Notes under the pieces: model-generated
Seen by the model: the letters and a program-made list of their open reading frames with translations, nothing else
The model's database searches: none
What the model was told of the DNA's origin: nothing
Assembly: GCA_031287095.1 (NCBI GenBank)
Contig: JAITTG010000087.1
Coordinates: 90,023 to 122,910 of the forward strand
From: Candidatus Parendomicrobium reticulitermitis
GTDB lineage: Bacteria; Elusimicrobiota; Endomicrobiia; Endomicrobiales; Endomicrobiaceae
Direction of reading: 5' to 3'
Length of the DNA: 32,888 bases
Part shown: positions 7,171 through 14,662 of the stretch, one piece after another
Numbering within the stretch: position 1 is the first letter of the stretch
Layout of the letters: each line of letters begins with the position of its first letter
Translations under genes and position numbers: made by a program

Positions 7171-7826
7171 TTTAAAAGTCCTTGCGCTAAATTAAAATCG
7201 GTCTTTGTGGTGATTTTAAAATTAGGAAAATCAGTCTCTACAATAGACGGCTTTATTCCTAGTCTCTCAACTAGTTGCGAATCATCCGTCGTTGCGCTCG
7301 GTATAGTTTTAGAATAGGCTTTAAGTAATAAAGTTTTTTCAAAAATTTGAGGCGTTTGGGCATTCCATAAGACTTTTCTATCAAGAGTTTTAATTATTTT
7401 GCCGTTTCGGACTGCTTTGATAGTATCTTTTGTTTTTTCAACCGCTATCGCCGCTTTTGTTTTTATAGCCGCATTTAAAACTTTTTCTATGTCCGCCTTA
7501 TTGATAAGCGGTCTTGCCGCATCGTGAACGGCTATGAAATCTATGTCAATATCTATGAAATTCAAAGCGTTCTTGATTGACCCAAATCTTTCGCTTGCGC
7601 CGCAACAGAATTTTACTTTTGATAAATTTTTATAGCGCTTTGACAAAATCTCAAATCTGTTATTTGGGACGCTCACAATAACCGTTTTAAAAACTTTTAA
7701 AGAACAGAAAGCCTCTACGCTCCATAAAAAAACAGGTTTGCCTGCAAGTTTTAAAAATTGTTTTGGCGTATCAGAGCCAAATCTTTTCCCGCCGCCGCCA
7801 GCCGCTATTATTGCCGCCGCTATCAT
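7161..7826 (-). CDS. ispD: 2-C-methyl-D-erythritol 4-phosphate cytidylyltransferase
   Basis: A 221-residue nucleotidyltransferase that joins CTP to methylerythritol 4-phosphate in the MEP pathway. The Gly-rich CTP-binding loop [18 protein letters not shown] lies at the start, followed by [19 protein letters not shown], and WNAQTPQIF with the conserved TPQ. The C-terminal TDDSQLVE is also normal. The ATG overlaps the stop of the PIN-TRAM gene as ATGA, an arrangement also seen in Firmicutes, where a YacL-like gene precedes ispD and ispF. Confidence 0.97.
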   Translation of the reverse strand: MIAAAIIAAGGGGKRFGSDTPKQFLKLAGKPVFLWSVEAFCSLKVFKTVIVSVPNNRFEILSKRYKNLSKVKFCCGASERFGSIKNALNFIDIDIDFIAVHDAARPLINKADIEKVLNAAIKTKAAIAVEKTKDTIKAVRNGKIIKTLDRKVLWNAQTPQIFEKTLLLKAYSKTIPSATTDDSQLVERLGIKPSIVETDFPNFKITTKTDFNLAQGLLKCL

Positions 7827-8875
7827 TGATTAGACTCTTCTTTTTTATGATTGTTATTTCTATGAAAATGTTCGCGGTTATTTTCAATAACTTTGCCAAA
7901 AACATTTTTACCCACAGTATTTTTTACTACGGCTGTAATTATCAATCTCACGACTTTATTCATATATCGTTTTCCATCGGCTACAATCACCTTAGTTCCA
8001 TCATTTAAAAAACCAATGGCTTGATTTTGATGAGACCCTTCGCTTGCCAAGTAAATATTGACCACATCGCCGGGAACGCAAATGGGAGAGAGAGTCTCGG
8101 ACAACACTTTTAAATTCAATACTTTAACTTTTTTTAATGAGGCGTTTTTTGCCGCGACAAAACTTATTGTGATAAGACGGACATTTAATAATCCCGCAAG
8201 TTCAATAATTTTTGAAGGTAAATCTTTTGCTGAAATAGCGCTTTTATCATAGGGCTTATCTATTACATATCCCGCCTCTTTAAGTTTTGAAACTGTCTCA
8301 AGCCCTCTTCTTGCTCTGTATTTTTTCATTTGTTCTTCGGCTTCAGAGTCCTTTTTCAACTCCTCTAAAACAAAATCCGTTATGATTATTTTTACGGGAG
8401 GAAACTCTTGCTTTACAAAATCCAAAATCCGTCCATCTTCTAAGACGCTCATATCAGCCAACAATTCTTCGTAAGAATTTTTATTGCCTGCGCTTTTTAA
8501 TATGGGCTGTCTTTTTATTTCATTTCTATCGTATTTACCAATATATACGCTCCTTGCAAACACCACGATGATAAGCAAAGCGAAAAGAATATAGACTATG
8601 AGCAAGTAATTTATGTTTAACGCGCTTAAAGGCATAGCCGCAAAGAAAACGCCGAACTTATTTGACAAAAGCCCCAAAACAGAACCAAGCGCAATTCCAA
8701 AAGCCGCAAATAAAAAGGCTGAAAGCGAGATTTTTTCGCATAGATATTCAACAAATACAAAAGCCGCTCCTGCGATAAAACCCAAAATAAGCGCAAGAAC
8801 GCTATTTTCTATAAAGAAATAAGCCGCTCCTGCGCTAAATACTGCGATAAAAATTCTAAATGTCCATATAAACAT
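7823..8875 (-). CDS. Membrane-anchored PIN-TRAM protein (YacL-like), degenerate active site
   Basis: A 350-residue protein with four hydrophobic helices (about 3-22, 26-44, 52-70 and 88-108), then a PIN domain and a C-terminal TRAM RNA-binding domain. The first PIN motif is ADMSVLEDGRI (Asp141 kept), and FVLEELKK keeps the Glu near 171. Where YacL proteins have TND this one has TIS (Ser238), and the VDSK position reads LPSK, so two of four expected acidic residues appear lost. The TRAM part (CVPGDVVNIYL, GFLNDGTKVIVADG) is intact. The start at 8875 has AGGAG upstream, with 12 extra upstream codons rejected. It is coupled to ispD. It may bind RNA without cutting it. Confidence 0.85.
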   Translation of the reverse strand: MFIWTFRIFIAVFSAGAAYFFIENSVLALILGFIAGAAFVFVEYLCEKISLSAFLFAAFGIALGSVLGLLSNKFGVFFAAMPLSALNINYLLIVYILFALLIIVVFARSVYIGKYDRNEIKRQPILKSAGNKNSYEELLADMSVLEDGRILDFVKQEFPPVKIIITDFVLEELKKDSEAEEQMKKYRARRGLETVSKLKEAGYVIDKPYDKSAISAKDLPSKIIELAGLLNVRLITISFVAAKNASLKKVKVLNLKVLSETLSPICVPGDVVNIYLASEGSHQNQAIGFLNDGTKVIVADGKRYMNKVVRLIITAVVKNTVGKNVFGKVIENNREHFHRNNNHKKEESNQ

Positions 8876-8920
8876 TATATTCTCCTTTTTTAAACGCGCG
8901 CTTTGCGCCATCTCTACATT

Positions 8921-9733
8921 TCAATTCTTTCTCAAAATTCTTTTTGCGCTTGCGGCAGACGGGCTTAACCCTGTCCAAAGTTTAAAAGCCGCGACCCCCT
9001 GATTTATCAACATTCCCTCGCCGTTAAAAAATTTGATTTTTTCTTTCTTTGCGAGTTTATAAAGAGCCGTCTCATTTTTATAAATCAAATCATAGGCAAT
9101 TACATCTTTTTTAGCCAAGTTCAATTTGAAAGGCAAAATATCGCTTTCATTTAATCCGCAAGACGAAGCGTTTATGATTATGTCTGCCTCTGAAATATAA
9201 GCGGAATCCTTTAATTTGACTGCTTTTGCGCCGAATTGTTTTGCAAGAATGACAGCCTTATTATGAGTTCTATTTGATATATAGACCGTTTTTGCTTTAT
9301 TTTTTTTTGCAAAATATAAGACAGATTTTGCCGCGCCGCCTGCGCCGTATATAAAAATCGTCTGTCCTTGAATGCTTATTTTTTTGTCTGCAAAATCTTT
9401 TTCTAACCCGAGATAGTCCGTATTGTATCCATAAGTTTTGCCATTATTGATAACTATTGTGTTGACGCTGCCTATAGCCTTCGGCGCGGCGTCTATGAAA
9501 TCTAATAATTTCATTATTTCAACTTTGTGCGGAACAGTTATGTTGAAACCGCAAAAACTCAATAATTTCAACGCCTCAAAAATCTTTTTTAAATCTTTTT
9601 TTTCAACGCTAAAAGCCGTATAAGCGCAATTTAAACCCGCTTCTTTAAACCAATTGTTCTGCATTATTGGAGACTTTGACTGTTTTATAGGACAGCCTAA
9701 AATTGCAAATAATTTTGTGTTTGTATTTAACAT
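8921..9733 (-). CDS. aroE: Shikimate dehydrogenase
   Basis: A 270-residue NADP-dependent shikimate dehydrogenase, fourth common step of aromatic amino-acid synthesis. The N-terminal FAILGCPIKQSKSPIMQN binds shikimate, the catalytic Lys70 is in NITVPHK, and the partner Asp is in YNTDYLG. The nucleotide-binding loop IYGAGGAAKSV follows, then SNRT, and the C-terminal GEGMLINQGVAAFKLWTG. The usual NATPxGM segment reads NASSCGL, a variant. The open frame runs another 72 codons upstream into repeat DNA, but AGGAG lies 5 bases before the ATG at 9733 and the family start fits there. Confidence 0.95.
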   Translation of the reverse strand: MLNTNTKLFAILGCPIKQSKSPIMQNNWFKEAGLNCAYTAFSVEKKDLKKIFEALKLLSFCGFNITVPHKVEIMKLLDFIDAAPKAIGSVNTIVINNGKTYGYNTDYLGLEKDFADKKISIQGQTIFIYGAGGAAKSVLYFAKKNKAKTVYISNRTHNKAVILAKQFGAKAVKLKDSAYISEADIIINASSCGLNESDILPFKLNLAKKDVIAYDLIYKNETALYKLAKKEKIKFFNGEGMLINQGVAAFKLWTGLSPSAASAKRILRKN

Positions 9734-9951
9734 TTCTTCTCCTAACTGCAACTGCTTCTCGCAAGTTTCAGCCGCCGCGCGATGAATAAAGAGCGCATGT
9801 CTGGCGGCGGGCGTGAGATGTGAGCGCCCTTTCCTTAAACAACGACCACGCAAGGAACGCAAAAACGACAAAAACAAAAACCGCTTTGCAACCGCCCTCG
9901 CGCTGCCTTCTCCCCTCAAAGGAATGGGAAAACGGCGAACAAAAAACAAAA
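9734..9951. other. 218-base spacer between nadB and aroE, mostly repeat DNA
   Basis: Contains the dispersed repeat copy A (9758-9880) and a further GC-richer stretch (9881-9951). The minus strand stays open through the repeat and joins the aroE frame, but the encoded peptide is Arg-rich and unlike AroE. No promoter or terminator could be named with confidence. Confidence 0.6.
9758..9880. repeat. Dispersed ~125-bp repeat, copy A
   Basis: It aligns by eye over its whole length with 13863-13987. Exact shared blocks are CTCGCAA at the left end, GATGAATAAAGAG, CGGCGGGCG with one offset base, TTTCCTTAAACAACGA (16 bases) and a CGCAAGG / ACGACAAA-A-ACAAAA tail. GC content is visibly higher than in the neighbouring genes. 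It is placed just upstream of aroE, as copy B is upstream of folK. Confidence 0.7.
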
Positions 9952-11556
9952 TCAGCGTTTTCTTATCACTGTATCTTGCGCTTGGGCAAGAATATTGGGA
10001 TAATCGGCATTGTAATGAGCGCCGCGGCTTTCTTTTCTTGATATTGCGGACTGCGCTATAAGTTGAGCGATTGCGGCTATATTTCTCAACTCTAAAGCGT
10101 CAACTGATAAATCGGTTTGCGTAAAGTTGTCGTCAATTTCTCTTTTTATCGCTTCTATTTTTTTGAGAGCGATAGACAACCCTTCATTCGTCCTTGTTAT
10201 GCCCAAATAATCCCAACTCAAATGCCTTATCGCTTTCCAATCTTTCATAAAATAGTCGGATTTATTTTGAGAAACACTATTGCGATTCTCTAAAAATGGT
10301 TTTAGAGCGTCATTGCAGGCTTGACCCATAATATCCGACAATGAGTTAGATTGCGGGTCTTGCCCGCAATGACTCTGAACATCTTCAAAAACTCTGTGAG
10401 CATATACAAGTCCTTCAAGCAAAGAATTTGAAGCAAGCCTATTTGCGCCGTGTATTCCGGAACAAGCGCATTCCCCTATGGCGTATAGATTTTTTATAGT
10501 CGCGCGCCCGTTTTCGTCAATTTTAATGCCGCCGCACAAAAAATGAGCGGCAGGCACAACGGGTATCATATCTTTCGTTATATCTATTCCATATTCTTTG
10601 CATTTAGCGTATATTCCCGGAAAACGATTGATTAAAAAATCGCTGTTTTTATGAGTTATATCCAAATATATAAATTCGTCTCCGCTATTCTTTAATTCTT
10701 TGTCTATAGCCCTTGATATTATATCGCGCGACGCTAACTCTTTTAGCGGATGATATTTTTTCATAAAAGGCTCTCCGTTTTGAAGCCTCAAAATGCCGCT
10801 TTCGCCGCGAATCGCCTCTGAAATTAAAAAAGATTTTTCCACTTTATTATACAAGCAAGTCGGATGGAATTGGACAAATTCCATATTTGCAATGTCCGCG
10901 CCCGCCCTATAAGCCATAGCGATAGCATCGCCTGTGGATATATCAGGATTTGTGGTATAGAGATAAGTTTTGCCGGCTCCGCCGCAGGCTAAAACAATAA
11001 TTTTTGCCGCAAAAACCTCAACTTTATTTACCGCATTATCAAGAACAAAAACGCCTACGCATTTCCCTTCTTCATTGACGATTAAATCTATCGCCGAGCG
11101 TTCTTCAAAAATTTCTATATCTTTATTTGAACGGACTTTTTCTATCAAAGCCCTTTCAATCTCTTTGCCCGTCATGTCGCCGCTATGAAAAATTCTGCGA
11201 TTGCTGTGAGCCGCTTCAAGTCCAAGCGCATATCCGCTTGAAGTTTTTTCATCTTTTGAAAATTGAACGCCCCAATCAAGCAATTCTTTAACTCTTTGCG
11301 GCGCTTCTTTTACCATTTTTTCAACCATATTCTCATTGCAAAGACCAGCGCCTGCCGTCAAAGTATCTTTTATGTGAGACTCAAAAGAATCTTTTTCGTC
11401 CGATACGCACGCTATGCCGCCTTGCGCCTTAGCCGTATTGCAATCGTCCAAAGTCCGTTTGGTAATCAAAACAACGCTGCTGTTTTGAGCGGCTTTAATG
11501 GCAAGACTTAAACCTGCAATTCCGCTGCCTATAATTAAATAATCCGATTGTTTCAT
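9952..11556 (-). CDS. nadB: L-aspartate oxidase
   Basis: A 534-residue flavoprotein that oxidises L-aspartate to iminoaspartate, the first step of de novo NAD synthesis. The FAD-binding IIGSGIAGLSLA lies at residues 8-19. TAKAQGGIA, HSGDMTGKEIERAL, SRDIISRAIDKEL, and GECACSGIHGANRLASNSLLEGLVY are all family blocks, and AAHFLCGGI contains an active-site His. Residues about 395-404 are encoded by a palindromic repeat that reads in frame (see 10348-10373). The gene follows panC by 14 bases. The partners nadA and nadC are not in the window. Confidence 0.96.
   Translation of the reverse strand: MKQSDYLIIGSGIAGLSLAIKAAQNSSVVLITKRTLDDCNTAKAQGGIACVSDEKDSFESHIKDTLTAGAGLCNENMVEKMVKEAPQRVKELLDWGVQFSKDEKTSSGYALGLEAAHSNRRIFHSGDMTGKEIERALIEKVRSNKDIEIFEERSAIDLIVNEEGKCVGVFVLDNAVNKVEVFAAKIIVLACGGAGKTYLYTTNPDISTGDAIAMAYRAGADIANMEFVQFHPTCLYNKVEKSFLISEAIRGESGILRLQNGEPFMKKYHPLKELASRDIISRAIDKELKNSGDEFIYLDITHKNSDFLINRFPGIYAKCKEYGIDITKDMIPVVPAAHFLCGGIKIDENGRATIKNLYAIGECACSGIHGANRLASNSLLEGLVYAHRVFEDVQSHCGQDPQSNSLSDIMGQACNDALKPFLENRNSVSQNKSDYFMKDWKAIRHLSWDYLGITRTNEGLSIALKKIEAIKREIDDNFTQTDLSVDALELRNIAAIAQLIAQSAISRKESRGAHYNADYPNILAQAQDTVIRKR
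10348..10373. repeat. Palindromic repeat inside nadB (AGATT...AATGAC family)
   Basis: AGATTGCGGGTCTTGCCCGC followed by AATGAC. The stem ATTGCGGG/CCCGCAAT is a perfect 8 bp with a 5-base loop. It encodes the HCGQDPQS part of NadB in a segment that is variable among NadB proteins. The intergenic copies at 23524-23550 and 22184-22203 share the AGATT...AATGAC frame or its stem. Confidence 0.7.
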
Positions 11557-11570
11557 AAATATCTAACCCC

Positions 11571-12410
11571 TCATTTATTCATCGCCATATTGTCAATCAA
11601 TCTTGTTTTGCCTACCCAAACCGCCGCAAGAAAAGCCGCTTTCTTTGTTTTAGAACTTGCGGGAGACAAATCATAAAAATCAACTATCTCGGCATAATCA
11701 ATTTTGCTTTCAGGTATGCTTTTCAATTTCTTTAGCGCAATACCCAAAACTGTTTTGAGAGGTTTTGTTTTAAAGTTTTCTTTTGCTTCCTTCAATATTT
11801 GGCTAATTAAACCCGCATTTACTTTTTGCGCGGCATTCAAATAAGAATTTCTGCTTGATAATGCCAAAGCGCTTTTTTCTCTGATTGTGGGGCATGCAAC
11901 TATTTTAGTTGTAAAATTCAAATCCTTTGCCATTTTCTCTATTATTTTTAATTGCTGAAAATCTTTCAACCCAAAATATGCTCTATCTGCGCGCGATATA
12001 TTAAAAAGTTTAGCAACAACGGTAGCCACGCCTCTAAAATGCCCTTTTCTAAAAGCACCGCAGAGAATGTCTTGCATTTGAGATACTTCAACAAAAGTTT
12101 TATGCGTGTCGGAAAACATTTCAGCAACGGAAGGCAGGAAAACATAATCTACATGATGTTTTTTGCAGATTTTAAGGTCTTTATCTATTGGTCTTGGATA
12201 TTTCAAATAATCTTCATTTGGTCCAAACTGCGTTGGATTTACAAAGATAGAAACTATTGTTATATCGTCATTCTTACCGGATTTGTCTATCAAAGATATA
12301 TGCCCGTCGTGCAAAGCGCCCATTGTCGGCACTAAACCTATTTCGTCTCCCGCTTTGACATGTTTTAAAGCGATTTGCTGCATTTCAGCCGCAATCTTTA
12401 TAACTTTCAT
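11571..12410 (-). CDS. panC: Pantothenate synthetase
   Basis: A 279-residue enzyme joining pantoate and beta-alanine with ATP to give pantothenate. The nucleotidyltransferase HIGH-type motif appears in [15 protein letters not shown] (about 27-41). [37 protein letters not shown] and YFGLKDFQQ are family blocks, with RNSYLN near residue 190. It overlaps panB by ATGA, so the two pathway genes are coupled. Length is normal. Confidence 0.97.
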   Translation of the reverse strand: MKVIKIAAEMQQIALKHVKAGDEIGLVPTMGALHDGHISLIDKSGKNDDITIVSIFVNPTQFGPNEDYLKYPRPIDKDLKICKKHHVDYVFLPSVAEMFSDTHKTFVEVSQMQDILCGAFRKGHFRGVATVVAKLFNISRADRAYFGLKDFQQLKIIEKMAKDLNFTTKIVACPTIREKSALALSSRNSYLNAAQKVNAGLISQILKEAKENFKTKPLKTVLGIALKKLKSIPESKIDYAEIVDFYDLSPASSKTKKAAFLAAVWVGKTRLIDNMAMNK

Positions 12411-13213
12411 TTATAGATATTCTCCTCTGCGGGAAAAGTTGCGTTTGAAATATCTTCTATATATTGATTGACCGCTTTTTTGATAGTTCCTGCTAAATCG
12501 GCGTATTTCTTAACAAATTTCGGCGTAAAATCTTCAAAAATACCAAGCATATCGTCAAGCACCAAAACCTGACCGTCGCAATATTTTCCTGCGCCTATGC
12601 CTATCACAGCCATTTTAGTTTCTTTAGAAACTTTTGCAGCCAAATCTTGAGGAACAGCCTCTAATACCACGCTGAAAGCGCCCGCTTTTTCAAGAGCATT
12701 AACATCTTCCATCAATTTATCCTGATCGTCTTTTTCTTTTGCTTGAACTTTAAATCCGCCGAATTGATTTATAGCCTGAGGAGTAAGCCCGAGATGACCT
12801 TGAACGGGAATTTTTGCCGCTACAATAGCCGCTATTCTATCTGCAATCTCCGCTCCGCCTTCAAGTTTTACCGCATTTGCTCCGCCTTCTTTTATGAGTC
12901 TGCCTGCATTTTTCAAAGCATCTTCAATACTTATTTCATAGGACATAAAGGGCATATCGCATACTATCAAAGCCTTATTATTGCCTCTTTTTACCGCTTG
13001 CGCATGATAAATCATATTGTCAATAGTGACAGGCAAAGTGTTTTCAAAACCCAATTTAACATTACCCAAAGAATCGCCAATTAGCAGCATATCAATATCC
13101 GTATTTGACAGAAGTTTAGCCATAGAATAATCATAGCAGGTAAGCATTGATATTTTTGCGCCTTGCGCTTTCTTAGCGAGTATTTGCGATATAGTTTTTT
13201 TGTTTGCAATCAT
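12407..13213 (-). CDS. panB: 3-methyl-2-oxobutanoate hydroxymethyltransferase
   Basis: A 268-residue TIM-barrel enzyme adding a hydroxymethyl group from methylene-tetrahydrofolate to 2-oxoisovalerate, the first committed step to pantothenate. Family blocks seen are [64 protein letters not shown] and [20 protein letters not shown]. The start at 13213 has TAGGAG 8 bases upstream; 16 extra upstream codons that read through a hairpin are rejected. It follows folK by about 70 bases and is coupled to panC. Confidence 0.97.
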   Translation of the reverse strand: MIANKKTISQILAKKAQGAKISMLTCYDYSMAKLLSNTDIDMLLIGDSLGNVKLGFENTLPVTIDNMIYHAQAVKRGNNKALIVCDMPFMSYEISIEDALKNAGRLIKEGGANAVKLEGGAEIADRIAAIVAAKIPVQGHLGLTPQAINQFGGFKVQAKEKDDQDKLMEDVNALEKAGAFSVVLEAVPQDLAAKVSKETKMAVIGIGAGKYCDGQVLVLDDMLGIFEDFTPKFVKKYADLAGTIKKAVNQYIEDISNATFPAEENIYK

Positions 13214-13240
13214 ACCATGCGCTCCTAAATTATGAAAATA

Positions 13241-13258
13241 GGGACATTTTGATGTCCC
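13241..13258 (-). terminator. Hairpin between folK and panB
   Basis: GGGACAT (13241-13247) pairs with ATGTCCC (13252-13258) around TTTG. On the minus strand it is followed by TATTTTCATAATTT, a U-rich tail, so it could end the folK message or act as an attenuator ahead of panB. No separate panB promoter was recognised. Confidence 0.45.
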
Positions 13259-13282
13259 CATGTTAATGTAAAGCCTTGCTAT

Positions 13283-13777
13283 TTAAACTGAGGCGGCAAT
13301 TTTAATTATTTGACAGTCAAGTGTCAATGATTTTTCTTTTAAAATCTCCTTGATTTTTCTATGTAAAACGGGGTGTTTAAAATTTGGCGCGATTTCCGCA
13401 AGAGGTATTAAGACAAAAAGCCTATTTTCTATCTCTTTATGCGGTATATTTAGATTGGAATTTTTGATAATTTGGCAACCGTAAAACAATATATCTATAT
13501 CAATAATACGCTCAGACCACTTTTTAGCTTTCTTGCGCCCCATAAGCCTTTCTATACTTTTGAGCAAAAAAAGCAAATCCCAAGCCGAAAGATGAGTTTG
13601 CGCTTGAACGCATATATTGTAAAAATATCTCTGTTTATAGCCTATGGGCGAAGTCTCATAAAAGCGAGAAATCCGCTCAATCTGCGCAAAGCCGCTGCTT
13701 TGCAAAACAGACAAAGCCTCTATTAAATTTTCCCGCCTATCCCCTATATTGCTTCCCAAACTCAAATAAATTTTCAT
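13283..13777 (-). CDS. folK: 2-amino-4-hydroxy-6-hydroxymethyldihydropteridine pyrophosphokinase
   Basis: A 164-residue HPPK enzyme that transfers pyrophosphate from ATP to the pterin in folate synthesis. Family features: YLSLGSNIGDRRENLIEAL at the start, FYETSPIGYKQRYFYN in the middle, SERIIDIDILFYG with the two metal-binding Asp, and NIPHKEIENRLFVLIPLAEIAP near the end. The open frame extends to 13903, but HPPK proteins start at MKIYLSLGSN. No good Shine-Dalgarno is visible at either this ATG or the ATG four codons earlier (13789), so the start is set by homology. Confidence 0.92.
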   Translation of the reverse strand: MKIYLSLGSNIGDRRENLIEALSVLQSSGFAQIERISRFYETSPIGYKQRYFYNICVQAQTHLSAWDLLFLLKSIERLMGRKKAKKWSERIIDIDILFYGCQIIKNSNLNIPHKEIENRLFVLIPLAEIAPNFKHPVLHRKIKEILKEKSLTLDCQIIKIAASV

Positions 13778-13814
13778 AGCAAATAACATAGCAAATTGCT
13801 TTAAAAACGCAAAA

Positions 13815-13845
13815 TATTTAGGGAAGCGTTTCCTGCCGTTGTCAA
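13815..13845 (-). promoter_or_regulatory. Possible folK promoter
   Basis: On the minus strand a perfect -35 TTGACA (13845-13840) is followed after 19 bases by TAAATA (13820-13815). The spacing is long and the -10 imperfect, so this is tentative. A transcript would start about 30 bases before folK. Confidence 0.3.
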
Positions 13846-13862
13846 ACCCGTGATAAAGACTT

Positions 13863-13987
13863 CTCGCAAAGAACACCCGTCGTGTGATGAATAAAGAGTG
13901 CAATTCTATCGGCGGGCGCGGGATGCGAGTATCATTTCCTTAAACAACGATAGCCGCGCAAGGGGTGCAAAACGACAAAGACAAAAG
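13863..13987. repeat. Dispersed ~125-bp repeat, copy B
   Basis: The partner of 9758-9880, in the same orientation. Shared exact blocks include CTCGCAA, GATGAATAAAGAG, CGGCGGGCG, TTTCCTTAAACAACGA and GCAAAACGACAAA (one base less in A). Minus-strand conceptual peptides of the two copies also agree in LRG-RCLRK and ALFI-R, suggesting a repeat that tolerates being read. Confidence 0.7.
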
Positions 13988-14056
13988 CAATTCCTAACAA
14001 TGTTGCGTCGTATTGCCTTTGCGCTCCTTGCGAGAAGCCTTTGCCTTTGCCGTCTT
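13969..14056 (-). repeat. Inverted repeat, 20-bp arms, fully paired only on the minus-strand RNA
   Basis: 13969-13988 can pair with 14037-14056 around a 48-base loop. The four positions that are A/C mismatches on the plus strand become U-G wobbles on the minus strand, leaving no mismatch in 20 pairs. The right arm begins the polypyrimidine tract. Confidence 0.55.
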
Positions 14057-14095
14057 TTCTCTTTTCTCTCTGCCTTTCTCCGTTTGTCGTGTCAA

Positions 14096-14124
14096 TTGAC
14101 AAAAGCAGATTATTCATATACAAT
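14096..14124 (+). promoter_or_regulatory. Sigma-70 promoter for the rpsP operon
   Basis: Perfect -35 TTGACA (14096-14101), a 17-base spacer, and -10 TACAAT (14119-14124). Transcription should begin near 14131, giving a leader of about 26 bases with GGAGG before the rpsP ATG. The -35 overlaps a perfect 10-base palindrome GTCAATTGAC. Confidence 0.85.
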
Positions 14125-14156
14125 CCCGCTCATTCAAATTTAATTGGAGGTAGAAA

Positions 14157-14405
14157 ATGGCAGTGCGAATTCGCCTACAGAGAATAGGCAAACCTAAGAG
14201 ACCCTATTATAGAGTAGTTGCTATTGACCAAAGAGCTAAAAGAAATGGAAAACCCCTTGAAATTTTAGGACAATATGACCCAATATCTGTTGAAAATAAA
14301 TTTAATGCTGATATGCAAAGAGTAAACTATTGGCTTTCAATAGGCGCAAAAGCATCTGATACTGTTGCTGATTTGCTGAAAAAATCAGCGGCGGCTAATA
14401 AGTAA
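14157..14405 (+). CDS. rpsP: 30S ribosomal protein S16
   Basis: An 82-residue S16, first gene of the rpsP-trmD-rplS type operon. The start MAVRIRLQRIGKPKRPYYRVVAID is the family signature, with PLEILGQYDP and RVNYWLSIGAKASDTV following. TTGGAGG lies 6 bases before the ATG. It is transcribed from the strong promoter at 14096. Confidence 0.98.
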   Translation: MAVRIRLQRIGKPKRPYYRVVAIDQRAKRNGKPLEILGQYDPISVENKFNADMQRVNYWLSIGAKASDTVADLLKKSAAANK

Positions 14406-14429
14406 TAAATTGAAAAAGTGGAGGTAACC

Positions 14430-14660
14430 ATGAAAGATTTAGTGCTTTACATTGCGAAAGCTTTGGTTGACAATCCAGACCAAGTGGAAGTTAAGGAAAT
14501 TGCAGGTGAAAAAGCAACTGTTTTAGAATTAAAAGTAGCGGACGGCGACAGAGGCAAAATCATAGGTAAAGAAGGGCGGATTATCAAGGCTGTTAGAATT
14601 ATTATAAATTCTGCATCAGCTAAACTTGATAAAAGAGCTACTGTTGAAATTGTAGAATAA
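14430..14660 (+). CDS. khpA: KH-domain RNA-binding protein KhpA
   Basis: A 76-residue single KH domain protein (YlqC/KhpA family), an RNA-binding protein that in Gram-positives partners KhpB and affects cell elongation and sRNA activity. The RNA-binding GKIIGKEGR loop (GxxG) is present at about residues 43-51. A GTG upstream at 14418 is in frame, but GGAGG at 14420-14424 selects the ATG at 14430. Its place between rpsP and rimM is the conserved one. Confidence 0.93.
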   Translation: MKDLVLYIAKALVDNPDQVEVKEIAGEKATVLELKVADGDRGKIIGKEGRIIKAVRIIINSASAKLDKRATVEIVE

Positions 14661-14662
14661 AA

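Larger units (their letters stand above)
13778..14156. other. 379-base divergent intergenic region between folK and rpsP
   Basis: From left to right: a possible folK promoter (13815-13845), dispersed repeat copy B (13863-13987), a long-range inverted repeat (13969-13988 with 14037-14056), a polypyrimidine tract (14037-14085), a GTCAATTGAC palindrome at 14091-14100, the rpsP promoter, and the rpsP leader. A 63-codon minus-strand frame at 13932-14123 is not convincing as a gene because it runs through the repeat and the promoter. Confidence 0.7.

Noticed and set aside
9734-9949. N-terminal extension of the aroE reading frame
   Set aside because: The extra 72 residues are Arg-rich repeat-derived sequence unlike AroE, and AGGAG directly precedes the ATG at 9733.
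13778-13903. N-terminal extension of the folK reading frame
   Set aside because: HPPK proteins start at the YLSLGSN strand; the extension runs through the end of repeat copy B.
13932-14123. 63-codon minus-strand frame upstream of folK
   Set aside because: It runs through the polypyrimidine tract, the rpsP promoter and the repeat; no RBS or family resemblance.
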